Source: Duncaniella muricolitica (GTDB lineage Bacteria; Bacteroidota; Bacteroidia; Bacteroidales; Muribaculaceae). From it: DNA of 64,000 nucleotides. Where the stretch lies: NCBI GenBank assembly GCA_025808375.1, contig CP061009.1, forward strand, positions 2,728,001 through 2,792,000. The letters run 5' to 3'. The notes below the pieces were generated by a model. It was not told the DNA's origin. It made no database searches and saw nothing but the letters and a program-made list of their open reading frames with translations. Below, one piece after another: positions 9,047 to 19,205 of the stretch. Each line of letters starts with the position of its first letter. Position 1 is the first letter of the stretch. Made by a program: the position numbers and the translations under genes.

Positions 9047-10495
9047 TCATTCGTCGCGATAGTCATACTCCTCATCAGGTATCGGCAATACGTATATAGC
9101 ATCGGATGCAGGAATTACGCGGCCCTGATTATTGGACACTATGTCGCGGTTGAGTCGCTTCATGTTGAACCACTGCTGGCCCTCACCAAACAATTCCTTA
9201 CGGTACTCATTGTAAATACGATCGGTAGTAAGAGTCTGATCAGGCATCAACGCAGGTAGTCCGCGCGATGTGATTTCGGTATTGAAATATCTCAGTGCTC
9301 GGTTGTAATCCGATGAGAGGAAAGCCTCCGCAGCAATGAGGTATAATTCGGATGAATGCATCACTGTCATGCCGGATATAAAATTTCCATCGTGAGATAT
9401 ATTATTGATGGTCTTATAGTCGGTAAGTTTATCAAAAAATGTTATCGAATTACCTACACGGAAGTGATTGCGACGATAGTCCTGGGCAGTAACATCCACG
9501 TCAAGATTATAGACACTCTGCCAGGGCTCGAGCTTGTTAGAGCCTGAGGAATTGTCATATGCCTCATAAGATGAGTAAGAGACATACTGATACAGATATG
9601 TCGTGGCTGTGGTGAGATATGTTGTCGAATAAATGCCGAAAATAGTCTCCTTGGGCGACAACACGCCGGCCAGATAATCCTTGATTTCAGTGGGCTGAAC
9701 AAGCGGGAAATAGCCTTTGTCGATAACCTGGGCAGCATATTTGCCGGCATTGGTCATGTCTCCGCGATACCAGTACACACGGGCGAGGAGGCCTTTGACG
9801 GCATAAAGATTCATATGAGTCTCGCGCCAGTTGAGATATCGGTCATAATTGTCGTTGTCACGCGGATATGCCATAAGCGTCTCATCGTCGGTAAGCAGCT
9901 TCTCCGCTTCGGTGAGGTCTGCGATTATCGCATCATAGCATTCTCCCACTGAGAGGAACGGTTTAACCGAAAACGAATATGATGACACATAAGGTATGCC
10001 TTGCAGACTTTCGTCACCGGCGGGGGCAAACATGCGCAGCAGATCGAAGTGCAGCAGAGCGCGCACTCCAAGCATCTCACCTTTATACAAGTCCCAGTTA
10101 GGCATACTGCCGGGCCCTTTTTCGTCAAGGTTCTTTATTACGTTGTTGGCATAACCGATAGAGATGTATGCCGTGGTCCATATACGCCCTATACGGTCAC
10201 GTGAAGCCTGATTTCTTGAATATTCATACTGACCCATGTCCTGACCATAGGTCGATGTGCTGTAAAGATTCTGAGCAAGAAGCTCGGTAGTACCCCACAA
10301 CAGATCACATCCGTAAAGAGCATCGTTGCTCATGGAGCCATATACGCCGTAGATGGCACTCTCAAACCCCTTATAGGTGCTGAAGAGGTCTTCTTCGACT
10401 TTCTCACCCTTGGGCTGGACGTCCAGGAAATCGTCACATGATGTTGTGGCGAAGAGTCCGAGCATACAGGTGAATGCAATATATACTTTTTTCAT
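9047..10495 (-). CDS. RagB/SusD family surface nutrient-binding lipoprotein
   Basis: 482 residues. Lipobox TTSC with Cys20 then DDFLD, the classical SusD start. TPR-like helices follow (AYISIGYANNVIKNL, GEMLGVRALLHFDLLRMFAP at about residues 110-160), and the C-terminus has the usual YRKELFGEGQQWFNMKRL motif. It forms the lid of the SusC barrel and binds ligand at the cell surface. It lies 22 bp after susC. Confidence 0.95.
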   Translation of the reverse strand: MKKVYIAFTCMLGLFATTSCDDFLDVQPKGEKVEEDLFSTYKGFESAIYGVYGSMSNDALYGCDLLWGTTELLAQNLYSTSTYGQDMGQYEYSRNQASRDRIGRIWTTAYISIGYANNVIKNLDEKGPGSMPNWDLYKGEMLGVRALLHFDLLRMFAPAGDESLQGIPYVSSYSFSVKPFLSVGECYDAIIADLTEAEKLLTDDETLMAYPRDNDNYDRYLNWRETHMNLYAVKGLLARVYWYRGDMTNAGKYAAQVIDKGYFPLVQPTEIKDYLAGVLSPKETIFGIYSTTYLTTATTYLYQYVSYSSYEAYDNSSGSNKLEPWQSVYNLDVDVTAQDYRRNHFRVGNSITFFDKLTDYKTINNISHDGNFISGMTVMHSSELYLIAAEAFLSSDYNRALRYFNTEITSRGLPALMPDQTLTTDRIYNEYRKELFGEGQQWFNMKRLNRDIVSNNQGRVIPASDAIYVLPIPDEEYDYRDE

Positions 10496-10517
10496 ATTGT
10501 TGTTCGATAATGAGTGG

Positions 10518-13500
10518 TTATAATGTGAGACTTAAAGAGAGGTTCACACTGCGGCTGAACGGATAGGTCGTGCCTCGTTCATATTTGGCGGAGGTGAGGC
10601 GGAAAAGGTCTTCGGCACCGGCACTTACGTAAAGACGCTGCAGACCGAGATTGTTGACAACCTTCTGAGGCACATTATACTGAAGAGTTACACTTGAGAG
10701 CAACAGTTCATTGTCTTTCTCCACAAAACGATCCGTATAGAAGTATGACTGGGATGTGCTTTCCGCGTTATACTTGATAGCGAGGTAGGGCGATACATCT
10801 CCCGGTTGTTTCCAGCGGTCGGTAAAGGCTCGCTCATCGACATTTTTCTGGGGATCTATGCTCTCTACCTTGGCCATACGGGTGTCGTTGTAGAGATTGC
10901 CTCCGAAACGATAGGAGAAGTTTATATTGAGCGAGAGGTTTTTATAAGTAAGCATCGACGAGATTGTGCCTTGGAGTTTGGGATTCTTATCACCGCAGGC
11001 CACCTGATCGGCTGTGTCATAATCATATGTGTACGAACCGTCCTGCTTGATAAAAATCTCTTTACCGGATGCAGGGTCGATTCCGGCAGAACGCACGGCC
11101 CAGATGGTTGTGGGCGAAGCTCCTTCACGATACTGCAGACGAGGTGTTGTCTCGGTGTTGACAGCCGCGTTTTCCTCATTTTTGCGCTTCAGTGCATCGG
11201 AGATGTTGAGGATTGTCGACTTGGAGTGCAGGCCTGTGGCTGTAACGCTCCACATCCAGTCGCGGTTCTGGATAATCCGGCCCCAGACACTGAACTCCAC
11301 GCCATAGCTCTTCTGCTTTCCATAGTTGTTTTTCACGGTGCCTGCACCTGACGACGGGGGAAGGCTCACGTCAATGAGCATATCGTCGGTAGTCTCGCGA
11401 TAGTAGTCGGCATTGATATTGAGACGGTCGCCGAAGAGCGAAGATGTGATGCCGACGTTAAACTTCTTGGTTGTCTGCCATGTAAGGTCGGGGTTGGGAA
11501 TAGCCATAGGCACGGCACCGACACCTGCATAGTGCAGATAGCTGGTCGAGAACAGATATGTGGCAATAGCCTGATAGGAGTTGAACTTCACACTACCCGT
11601 ATGACCATAGCTGCCGCGCAGACGGAGTATATCAAAGATACCGAGGTCTTTGATAAAGTTTTCGTTGTGCATGTTATAGCCGAGACCTACCGACCAGAAT
11701 GGTGCGGTACGGTTGTTTGAACCAAACTTGGACGAACCAGAGAGACGGTAGCTGCCGTCAACTACATAGCGGTTTTTAAGGATGAAGTTGGCTGCGGCGA
11801 ATGCACCCATGCTGGTGGCCAGGTCTTCACTTCCGGTCGGGAGTTGGGCTGTCGAATAAGTTGTAGCGTACGCTATGTCGGCCAGATCGTCAGAGAGGAA
11901 ACCAGATCCGGTAAGATAGCTTGCAGTGGATTTCTCGCGACGGAGTTCTCCACCGACGTTGAGTGTCGACATGGTGCCTTCGTTGTCAAAGTTGTGAATC
12001 CAGTTGCCAACGACTTTAGCGGACCAATTGTCGGTAGAGAGATTACCGAGCGTATATGAGCCGCACTGGTCAAGAGGTGTTGACACATATTTATAGGAAT
12101 CAGGCGAAGTAAATTCGTCACTGGTGCCCTTTGATGTTGTGTAAGAGCCTTGTGCCGTTATGTAGAGGTTGGGGCGGAAATTATAACGCACGTCAATTGA
12201 TGCGTTCTGTGTGCGGGTCTGTGTCTTGCTGAAACTGCTGAGCGATGCCTCGTAAAGAGGATTGAGCATCCCATAAGAGAGGACGCGGTTGAAATAGCCG
12301 TATTCATCATATGGCGAATCATATGGATTTGCCTCGATATAATCGGAGAATGAACCATATTTAGAGTTTTTCACGTCAAGACTGGTATGTCCGGCACGCA
12401 AGGTCACAACGAGTTTCTCCCTCACACGATAGCTGAGATACAGTTCCATGCCATAGCGGTTACGACCGTCTTCTTTCATTACACCGTTAAGATTGGAATA
12501 GTCGGCGGTAATGTTATAGTCAAGGCTTGAGCCGCGTCCCGATACAGAGAGCGAGTGGGTATGAGAGAAGCTGTTGCGTACAGGTTTGGATATCCAGTCG
12601 ACATTGCGTCCGGCACTTACGAGAGCAAGTTTGTCATAATAGCTTTGATCAAGATCTCCTCTGGGGCTGTCATAGAGACCGGCCATACGCTCAAGCTCGA
12701 GTTTTTGAGCCGAGTTACAAAGTTTGTAGCTGCTGAGATCGGCAAAACTCATTTGAGGAGTGAATGTATAGCGCACACGGGCCGGAGCCTGCGACACGCG
12801 CTTGCGCTCGATAATAATCACACCATTGGCAGCATTCTCGCCATAGAGTGCCGTTGCCGATGCATCCTTGAGAATATCGACGCGCTCGATGTCCTGAATA
12901 TTCATATCATAAAGAGCCTGGAGGTCACGCTCTACACCGTCGATTACGATGAGAGGTGAGTTAAGGCCGGTTTCATTGTCGGTGGCCAGCGACGTGGTGC
13001 TGCGTATCACAAGGTCGGGAATGCTGTTGGGGTTGGAGCCCATGGCATTGTTTTGAGTGATGTTGAGGCCGGCGTCAAGCGAACTGAGGGCCGAAAGTAT
13101 GTTGGTGGCCGAGACGCTCAGGAGCTCGTCGCCCGACAACGATTTGGCCGCACCTGTATAGGTGTTGCGATTGCGGGTAAAGTAGCCGTTGACCACTACT
13201 TCCGACATTTTTTCAGCACTCTCTTCCATTGTTATCTCCATCGATTTGCCATAAACAGGGGCTACTTCCCGAGGTGCATAACCGATGTAGGTGAACCGAA
13301 GCATTGCTCCGGCCGGTACTTTGATTGCAAACTCTCCGTCGATGGTAGTGGCTGTGCCCGATATCATCTTGTCGCCTTTCATCACAGCGACAGTGACGCC
13401 CGGGAGGGGTAATCCTTCTGAGTCTAATACTACACCTGTTACTGACGAGTTGCTCGTCGCTGTCCCGGCTGTCCCTCCGCCGGCCTGCTGGGAGTAGACC

Positions 13501-13565
13501 TCCGGAGACCCTAAGGACAGGAACAGGACTAACAACAGGAATAGATGAAGTCCTTTTGCTTTCAT
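10518..13565 (-). CDS. SusC/RagA TonB-linked outer membrane importer (locus 1)
   Basis: 1015 residues. Signal peptide (MKAKGLHLFLLLVLFLSLGS), a carboxypeptidase-regulatory-like domain (SVTGVVLDSEGLPLPGVTVA, ~residues 40-120), a plug domain starting at MSEVVVNGYF and carrying the DIERVDILKDASATALYG motif, then a 22-strand barrel ending in an aromatic-poor Leu-rich strand (SVNLSLSLTL). It is the first gene of a five-gene operon and moves ligand across the outer membrane with TonB energy. The gene order suggests peptide import by analogy with BT2261-2264. Its first ~60 coding bases and leader closely match the second locus at 48847, although the rest has diverged. Confidence 0.95.
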   Translation of the reverse strand: MKAKGLHLFLLLVLFLSLGSPEVYSQQAGGGTAGTATSNSSVTGVVLDSEGLPLPGVTVAVMKGDKMISGTATTIDGEFAIKVPAGAMLRFTYIGYAPREVAPVYGKSMEITMEESAEKMSEVVVNGYFTRNRNTYTGAAKSLSGDELLSVSATNILSALSSLDAGLNITQNNAMGSNPNSIPDLVIRSTTSLATDNETGLNSPLIVIDGVERDLQALYDMNIQDIERVDILKDASATALYGENAANGVIIIERKRVSQAPARVRYTFTPQMSFADLSSYKLCNSAQKLELERMAGLYDSPRGDLDQSYYDKLALVSAGRNVDWISKPVRNSFSHTHSLSVSGRGSSLDYNITADYSNLNGVMKEDGRNRYGMELYLSYRVREKLVVTLRAGHTSLDVKNSKYGSFSDYIEANPYDSPYDEYGYFNRVLSYGMLNPLYEASLSSFSKTQTRTQNASIDVRYNFRPNLYITAQGSYTTSKGTSDEFTSPDSYKYVSTPLDQCGSYTLGNLSTDNWSAKVVGNWIHNFDNEGTMSTLNVGGELRREKSTASYLTGSGFLSDDLADIAYATTYSTAQLPTGSEDLATSMGAFAAANFILKNRYVVDGSYRLSGSSKFGSNNRTAPFWSVGLGYNMHNENFIKDLGIFDILRLRGSYGHTGSVKFNSYQAIATYLFSTSYLHYAGVGAVPMAIPNPDLTWQTTKKFNVGITSSLFGDRLNINADYYRETTDDMLIDVSLPPSSGAGTVKNNYGKQKSYGVEFSVWGRIIQNRDWMWSVTATGLHSKSTILNISDALKRKNEENAAVNTETTPRLQYREGASPTTIWAVRSAGIDPASGKEIFIKQDGSYTYDYDTADQVACGDKNPKLQGTISSMLTYKNLSLNINFSYRFGGNLYNDTRMAKVESIDPQKNVDERAFTDRWKQPGDVSPYLAIKYNAESTSQSYFYTDRFVEKDNELLLSSVTLQYNVPQKVVNNLGLQRLYVSAGAEDLFRLTSAKYERGTTYPFSRSVNLSLSLTL

Positions 13566-13688
13566 AAAAAATGTTGCGATTGATAATGATTGGTTAATAA
13601 CTGAAATTTCATCACTGAAAAAGCCCTAACAAAACACATTTGGAAGGAATAACACCACTTAAACACTCTTTTTGTTATTGACTTTCGG

Positions 13689-13718
13689 CAAATTTAAACA
13701 AAATTTCCCCCCCCCGAT
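13689..13718 (-). promoter_or_regulatory. susC-1 promoter with a G9 tract in the spacer
   Basis: The minus strand has TAAATTTG (-7 box) at 13689-13696. Upstream lies a run of nine G (13707-13715), whose 5' end is 19 bp from the -7 box. A -33 TTTG is not intact here (reads aatcg). The arrangement matches the susC-2 promoter at 48681-48710. The 5' leader is about 115 nt. The homopolymer sets the -33/-7 distance, so slippage could tune expression. Confidence 0.6.
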
Positions 13719-13924
13719 TATAATTAACATTTATTAACTACAAATTTAACTAAAATTTCGTTTTTTCATGCTGTCGATATCTTAATTTAAATCCTTAATC
13801 AATCATTGAATGCTATTGAGCAAATCGAAGTTTTTTATCGCAATAAAAACTATTTTTGTAGCAAAATGAACCAAAGGCATGTTATTTTTGTTGAAAAGAT
13901 ATGAGTCGTTTAACAAATTTTTAT

Positions 13925-13932
13925 TAAATTTG
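13925..13932 (+). promoter_or_regulatory. -7 box for the winged-helix gene
   Basis: TAAATTTG matches TAnnTTTG, about 100 bp upstream of the ATG at 14031. No clear -33 box. The region 13566-14030 holds only this and the divergent susC-1 promoter; the short minus-strand ORF there is not supported. Confidence 0.45.
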
Positions 13933-14030
13933 CGTGTCTCATTTTCCAATGGGCTGATTTTCACACCGATTACCACTGCCCGACGGATTATAGGACTGTG
14001 AACAGTTTTAACCATTTTAAATACTTAACA

Positions 14031-14249
14031 ATGAACACCGAAACTATTGGCTTGAATGCCGGCCTCGTGTGGGCTGCCCTTAATGAAGCTCAGACTCTTG
14101 ATACCAAGCAGATCAAGAAAATGGCTAAGCTCAAAAACGAGAAAGAGGTCTATGCCGCTCTCGGATGGCTTGCCCGCGAGGGAAAACTCGTATTCCAGCC
14201 TTCAGAAGACGGCAAGGAACTCCTTGTTTCACTTGCTCAGGACAAATAA
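14031..14249 (+). CDS. Small winged helix-turn-helix domain protein
   Basis: 72 residues. It fits the Bacteroidetes small winged-helix family (DUF2582 type): VWAALNEAQTLDTKQIKKMA, then EVYAALGWLAREGKLVFQ, which reads as recognition helix and wing. The upstream in-frame ATG at 13998 would add 11 residues unlike the family, so the ATG at 14031 is chosen. It stands alone between its own promoter and terminator. Likely a DNA-binding or regulatory protein; targets unknown. Confidence 0.85.
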   Translation: MNTETIGLNAGLVWAALNEAQTLDTKQIKKMAKLKNEKEVYAALGWLAREGKLVFQPSEDGKELLVSLAQDK

Positions 14250-14295
14250 GCCATTTCCCGTCGGGGGTGTCAGTATGACTCCCCCTCAACCTATT

Positions 14296-14338
14296 ACTCT
14301 CGCCGCTTACGCCACACGCCTGCGACGAGAGTTTTTTC
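14296..14338 (+). terminator. Rho-independent terminator after the winged-helix gene
   Basis: An 11-bp stem (actctcgccgc against gcgacgagagt, one G-T pair) is followed by six T. Confidence 0.75.
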
Positions 14339-14439
14339 TGTCGCAGCCGCCTAATTCTGTTAAACTTTTTCCTGCTGTACGTGGTTGTAAATTATATAGA
14401 TTTTCATTCATTCACACTTATTAAATAAATTCTCACATT

Positions 14440-17400
14440 TTGGCACGCAGGATTGGCAAAATAATTCTTTGGATTGTATTGGTGCCGGTGATATTGGTCA
14501 TACTCGTCCCGGTGCTTCTCTATATCCCTCCGGTTCAGGACTGGGCGGTCGGCTTCGCGACCGACAAGGTCAACGCCTCGACCGGCATGAATGTACACGT
14601 CGGGCGGCTGCGGCTCAGATTTCCCCTCCGTCTCAGTGTCGACGATGTGACCGTGATTGAAGCGGCCGGCGACACCATGCTGACCGCCCGCAACGCGTCG
14701 GTAGCCGTCAAGATGCTCCCGCTGCTGCGCGGACATGTCGATGTCGACGGGCTGTCGCTCGACAGTGCGTTCTATCAGCTTGGCAATGCCGACTCGCTCC
14801 TTTGGCTGCGCGCCAACATTGCCAGAGGCGACATCTCGGCGACCGACATCCTGCTCAAAGAAAACACCATCAATCTCGACCGTGCCGACATCTCGGGTCT
14901 CCGCGTCACCCTGAGGATGCTCGAGGACAGCACAGAGACTCCGACAGATACAGCCTCGACCACTTCATGGCTCATCAGAGCCGGACGCATCACTCTATCC
15001 GATGTCGACTATTCTATGGAAATGATGCCGATAATCGACTCACTCGGATGTCACATCGACCGCGCGTCGCTCAACATGGCCACTGTCGACATGCGTAACA
15101 AAAAGATATTCGGACGCTCGCTGCATATCGACAGCGTGGCCGCCACATATATATATCCGGCCGTCGAAAATTCCGCTCCGGCCGACTCGGCCGATACCGC
15201 TCCTACTCCCGACTCTGAGATGTGGACCATCACAGCCGACACTCTGCGCCTCACAGGCCGCGAGGCTCTGTATGCCCGGCGCGGTGTCACACCGGTAGCC
15301 GGTTTTGACCCGTCCTACATCGTCGCGACCGACATTGCCATCGAGGTAGACTCGTTCTACAACCGCGGCACCTCGATACGTGTGCCTCTGCGAAAATTCA
15401 TAGCCACCGAACGTTGCGGTCTGCCCCTGCGCGCCGACGGACTTTTCACCATGGATGGCAAAATGATGAAAGCTGATGCGTTCAGCATATCGACTCTGCG
15501 CTCAATGCTCAGATTTGACGCATCCATGGGCATAGGCGACCTCACCGCCGACCCCGACCTGCCGTTATCGCTCAAAGGCAACGGCACGGTATCGCCGGCC
15601 GATGTGACTCTGGCTTTTCCCGACATGAAAGCAATGCTCGCCCCTATGGGGATGCTGACATTCTCTACCGACATTGACGGCACAGCCGATGACCTTAATG
15701 TCTACAGCCTCGACATGTCCATGCCCGGCGTGTTCCGGCTCAAAGGCAACGGAGCCATCGACCATCCGTTTGATCCCGTCAAAGCCGGCGGAGACATATC
15801 ATTCAGCGGAGCCCTCGCGTCGCTTTCCGACCGCAGGTTCTCTTTCCTGCCCATAGCGTCAGTCCCATCACTCAGTCTGAACGGAAGTGTGGATTACCAT
15901 CCCGGACAGGCTTCGGGCGATATAACTGTCACCACCAAGGGCGGACGTCTGGCCGCCGACGGCTCATGGCGTGCGCGACCGCAGGATTATGACGCAACGA
16001 TAGCTCTCGACCGATTTCCGGTCGACGCATTCATGCCGTCGCTCGGCGTGGGCAACGTCACAGCCCGCGTCTCAGTCGACGGGCGCGGCTACAACCCTAT
16101 GGCCAAAAACACATCTATTGATGCCGACATAAAGGTTAAACAGATAACCTATCTCAAAGAGACCTATTCGGATATAGCACTCAACACCTCGCTTCATGCC
16201 GGCGAGGCGTCAGGCACACTCGTGAGCCATAATCCCGGAGCCGACGCCTCACTCGGATTTAACGCCTGGCTTCAAGGCGACAGCATACGTTATGACATCA
16301 GCGGCGACCTGCGCGACATCAACCTCATGACTCTGCATCTCTCCGACTCGCTCAACGGCGGACACATGCAGATAGCCTCGTCGGGATTCTACAATATCGC
16401 CACACAAGGCATGGATGTCAAGGCCGACATCAATTCGCTCAAATGGAAGCTTCCCGGCATAACCATCGAGCCGGGCTCACCCATCACACTGACTTCCCGC
16501 TCCGAGAGCGACGGCTCGCGCACTTCGCTGACAAACGGCGACCTCAACCTCCTGCTCACCACTCCCGGTCCGCTGCTGTCATTCATCTCCGGTATGCCTG
16601 CCGCCATGACCGCCATACAGTCGCAGATGGACAGCATGCGTGTCGACGTCCCGGTGCTCAGCAATGCCATACCGAGATTTGCCCTGCATGCCGACATGGG
16701 CCGCACCAATGTTGCCGCCCAATATCTGGCCTCATCAGGCATTGACATCGGGCAGCTCTCGGCTTCGGTATCAAACGACTCGCTGCTGCGATTCAACGCT
16801 CTGCTCAACACCCTGTCAATCGACAAGACCCGTCTCGACACAATACGCGTCAACGCCGTGCAACACGGCGAATATCTCGTATATAATGCCACTATGAACA
16901 ACCGTCCGGGCACATTTGACAACTTCGCACATGTCACACTTAACGGTTTTGCCGGCAACACACGGGCCTCGGCATTTCTAAAACAGGAAAATATCAAGGG
17001 CGAAAAAGGCTTCAACCTCGGACTCAACGCCGACATAGCCGACAGCATCGTGACCGTAAGATTTGTCCCCCTCTCTCCGACCATCGCCTATAAGCCCTGG
17101 ACTCTCAACAAAGACAACTTCCTGAGTATCGATCTCGCCACACAACATATCGACGCCAATCTCGAACTGACCGGCGACAAGAGCTTCGTGCGCATATTCA
17201 CCACTCATCCCGAGGGCGACACGGCCCACGCCGACTCGACCGTTCACCACGACCGATATCACGGCGAGCAGGAAGACCTGAAAGTACAGGTGTCACGCAT
17301 ATGTCTGCAAGACTGGCTTGCCATCAATCCATTTGCTCCGCCTATTAAGGGCGAGGTCTCGGCCGACCTGAGCTTCCGATATGAAAAGCCCACCCTTACC

Positions 17401-19164
17401 GGCAACGGCACCATCTCGCTGGCCGACCTTTACTACGGACGTGACCGTGTGGGCGATTTCAATCTTGATGTCAACGTGGCCAACTCGGCCGGCGGCAAAC
17501 TAATGGCCGACCTTACACTCATGGTCGACTCCATCCCGACCATCACTGCCCGCGGTGTGCTCAACGACTCTACGCTTGCCACACCGTTCCTGCTCGATTT
17601 CCGCATGATTAAGTTCCCGCTGCATATCGTCAACCCGTTTATCCCCGACAAGATGGCTTCACTGTCGGGCCAGCTCAACGGCTCAATGCAGATAACCGGC
17701 GACATGGCCAACCCGACATTTGATGGATATATCAACTTTGACACCACAGCAGTCAAAGTGACCATGCTCGGCACATCGTTCACATTCTCCGACGAGAAGA
17801 TACCCGTCGACAGCAACGTCATAACGTTCAAGGACTTCAACATCCTCGCATGCAATGCCAATCCGCTGTCGCTCAACGGCACCGTGGATGCCCGCCATCT
17901 CACCGACCTGCGTCTTGACCTCGACATGGCCGCACGCAACATCCAGGTGGTCAAGTCAGACCGCGCCCGAGGCGGAGCCGACGTTTACGGCAAAGCGTTT
18001 CTCGACTTTTTCGCCGGAGTCAAGGGCAACATGCAACGGCTCAATGTCAACGCCGACATCTCGCTGCTCGAAGGCACCAACGTCACCTATGTGATGCCCG
18101 ACGCCGAACAGACCATCTCGGGACAGTCCGACCAGGACATGGTACACTTCATACAGTTTAACGACACCACAACGACCCGCTCGGCCGACTCTATCGCGTC
18201 GACCGCTATGTCGCTTAACCTCAACGCCGATCTGCATCTGCGCGAGGGAGCCACTGTAAATGTCGATCTGTCGTCAAACGGCAACAACCGTGTGCAGGTG
18301 ATGCCCTCGGGCGATCTCGACTTCTCCATGTCGCCTCTCAACGGCTCGCGCCTCACTGGACGTGTCAATATCAACAGTGGATTTGTACGCTACACACCGC
18401 CACTGATGAGCGAGAAAAACTTTGCCTTTAAGGACGGCTCATACATCGCATTTAACGGCGACATGATGAATCCCGTGCTCAACATCCAGGCTGTCGATGT
18501 GGTGCGCGCCAATGTGACACAAGACGGACAAAACTCCCGAGTGGTCAACTTTGACGTGATGCTCTCCATAACCAACACGTTTGACAACATGAACGTGGCC
18601 TTTGACCTCTCGACCAACGATGATATCACCGTTCAGAACGAACTGACATCTATGTCGGCCGAACAGCGGGCCAACCAGGCCATGAACCTGCTCCTCTACA
18701 ACGTCTACACAGGAGCCAACACCAAGGGCACGAGTCTGAGCGGCAATCCGCTATTCTCGTTCCTTACCTCTCAGCTCAACACCTGGGCCGCAAACAACAT
18801 ACGCGGCGTCGACATCTCGTTTGGCATCGACCAGTATGACCGCACCTATGAGGGAAACACTTCGACTGCCACCTCCTACAGCTATCGGGTGTCAAAGAGC
18901 CTGTTTAACGATCGGTTCAAGATTGTCGTCGGCGGCAACTATTCCACCGATGCCGATTCGGACGAAAACTTCTCGCAGAACCTCATCAATGACATATCAT
19001 TTGAATACATGCTCAACGCCTCGGGGTCGATGTATGTCAGAGTGTTCCGCCACACAGGTTTCGAGAGCATTCTCGAGGGTGAAATCACGCAGACCGGTGT
19101 CGGTTTCGTGCTCAAGAAAAAACTCAACACCCTGTGGGAACTGTTTGGTATCAGAAGAGACTGA
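14440..19164 (+). CDS. tamB: Translocation/assembly module protein TamB
   Basis: 1574 residues. One N-terminal membrane anchor (IILWIVLVPVILVILVPVLL), then a very long repetitive beta structure that would form the lipid-carrying groove, with a C-terminal DUF490/TamB domain (about residues 1100-1574: GSRLTGRVNINSGFVRYTPP, then NPLFSFLTSQLN). The start is TTG at 14440; an in-frame stop lies at 14422 and no ATG or GTG fits between. The gene for TamL follows 41 bp downstream, so the two are likely co-transcribed. TamB works with the outer membrane partner in barrel assembly or lipid transport across the periplasm. Confidence 0.92.
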   Translation: MARRIGKIILWIVLVPVILVILVPVLLYIPPVQDWAVGFATDKVNASTGMNVHVGRLRLRFPLRLSVDDVTVIEAAGDTMLTARNASVAVKMLPLLRGHVDVDGLSLDSAFYQLGNADSLLWLRANIARGDISATDILLKENTINLDRADISGLRVTLRMLEDSTETPTDTASTTSWLIRAGRITLSDVDYSMEMMPIIDSLGCHIDRASLNMATVDMRNKKIFGRSLHIDSVAATYIYPAVENSAPADSADTAPTPDSEMWTITADTLRLTGREALYARRGVTPVAGFDPSYIVATDIAIEVDSFYNRGTSIRVPLRKFIATERCGLPLRADGLFTMDGKMMKADAFSISTLRSMLRFDASMGIGDLTADPDLPLSLKGNGTVSPADVTLAFPDMKAMLAPMGMLTFSTDIDGTADDLNVYSLDMSMPGVFRLKGNGAIDHPFDPVKAGGDISFSGALASLSDRRFSFLPIASVPSLSLNGSVDYHPGQASGDITVTTKGGRLAADGSWRARPQDYDATIALDRFPVDAFMPSLGVGNVTARVSVDGRGYNPMAKNTSIDADIKVKQITYLKETYSDIALNTSLHAGEASGTLVSHNPGADASLGFNAWLQGDSIRYDISGDLRDINLMTLHLSDSLNGGHMQIASSGFYNIATQGMDVKADINSLKWKLPGITIEPGSPITLTSRSESDGSRTSLTNGDLNLLLTTPGPLLSFISGMPAAMTAIQSQMDSMRVDVPVLSNAIPRFALHADMGRTNVAAQYLASSGIDIGQLSASVSNDSLLRFNALLNTLSIDKTRLDTIRVNAVQHGEYLVYNATMNNRPGTFDNFAHVTLNGFAGNTRASAFLKQENIKGEKGFNLGLNADIADSIVTVRFVPLSPTIAYKPWTLNKDNFLSIDLATQHIDANLELTGDKSFVRIFTTHPEGDTAHADSTVHHDRYHGEQEDLKVQVSRICLQDWLAINPFAPPIKGEVSADLSFRYEKPTLTGNGTISLADLYYGRDRVGDFNLDVNVANSAGGKLMADLTLMVDSIPTITARGVLNDSTLATPFLLDFRMIKFPLHIVNPFIPDKMASLSGQLNGSMQITGDMANPTFDGYINFDTTAVKVTMLGTSFTFSDEKIPVDSNVITFKDFNILACNANPLSLNGTVDARHLTDLRLDLDMAARNIQVVKSDRARGGADVYGKAFLDFFAGVKGNMQRLNVNADISLLEGTNVTYVMPDAEQTISGQSDQDMVHFIQFNDTTTTRSADSIASTAMSLNLNADLHLREGATVNVDLSSNGNNRVQVMPSGDLDFSMSPLNGSRLTGRVNINSGFVRYTPPLMSEKNFAFKDGSYIAFNGDMMNPVLNIQAVDVVRANVTQDGQNSRVVNFDVMLSITNTFDNMNVAFDLSTNDDITVQNELTSMSAEQRANQAMNLLLYNVYTGANTKGTSLSGNPLFSFLTSQLNTWAANNIRGVDISFGIDQYDRTYEGNTSTATSYSYRVSKSLFNDRFKIVVGGNYSTDADSDENFSQNLINDISFEYMLNASGSMYVRVFRHTGFESILEGEITQTGVGFVLKKKLNTLWELFGIRRD

Positions 19165-19205
19165 ATAAGAGTACAGAGTTGAAAGTATAGAGATTATAGT
19201 TAGTT

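Noticed and set aside
13803..14015. 70-codon minus-strand ORF
   Set aside because: Covers the winged-helix promoter region; low-complexity AT-rich, no support.
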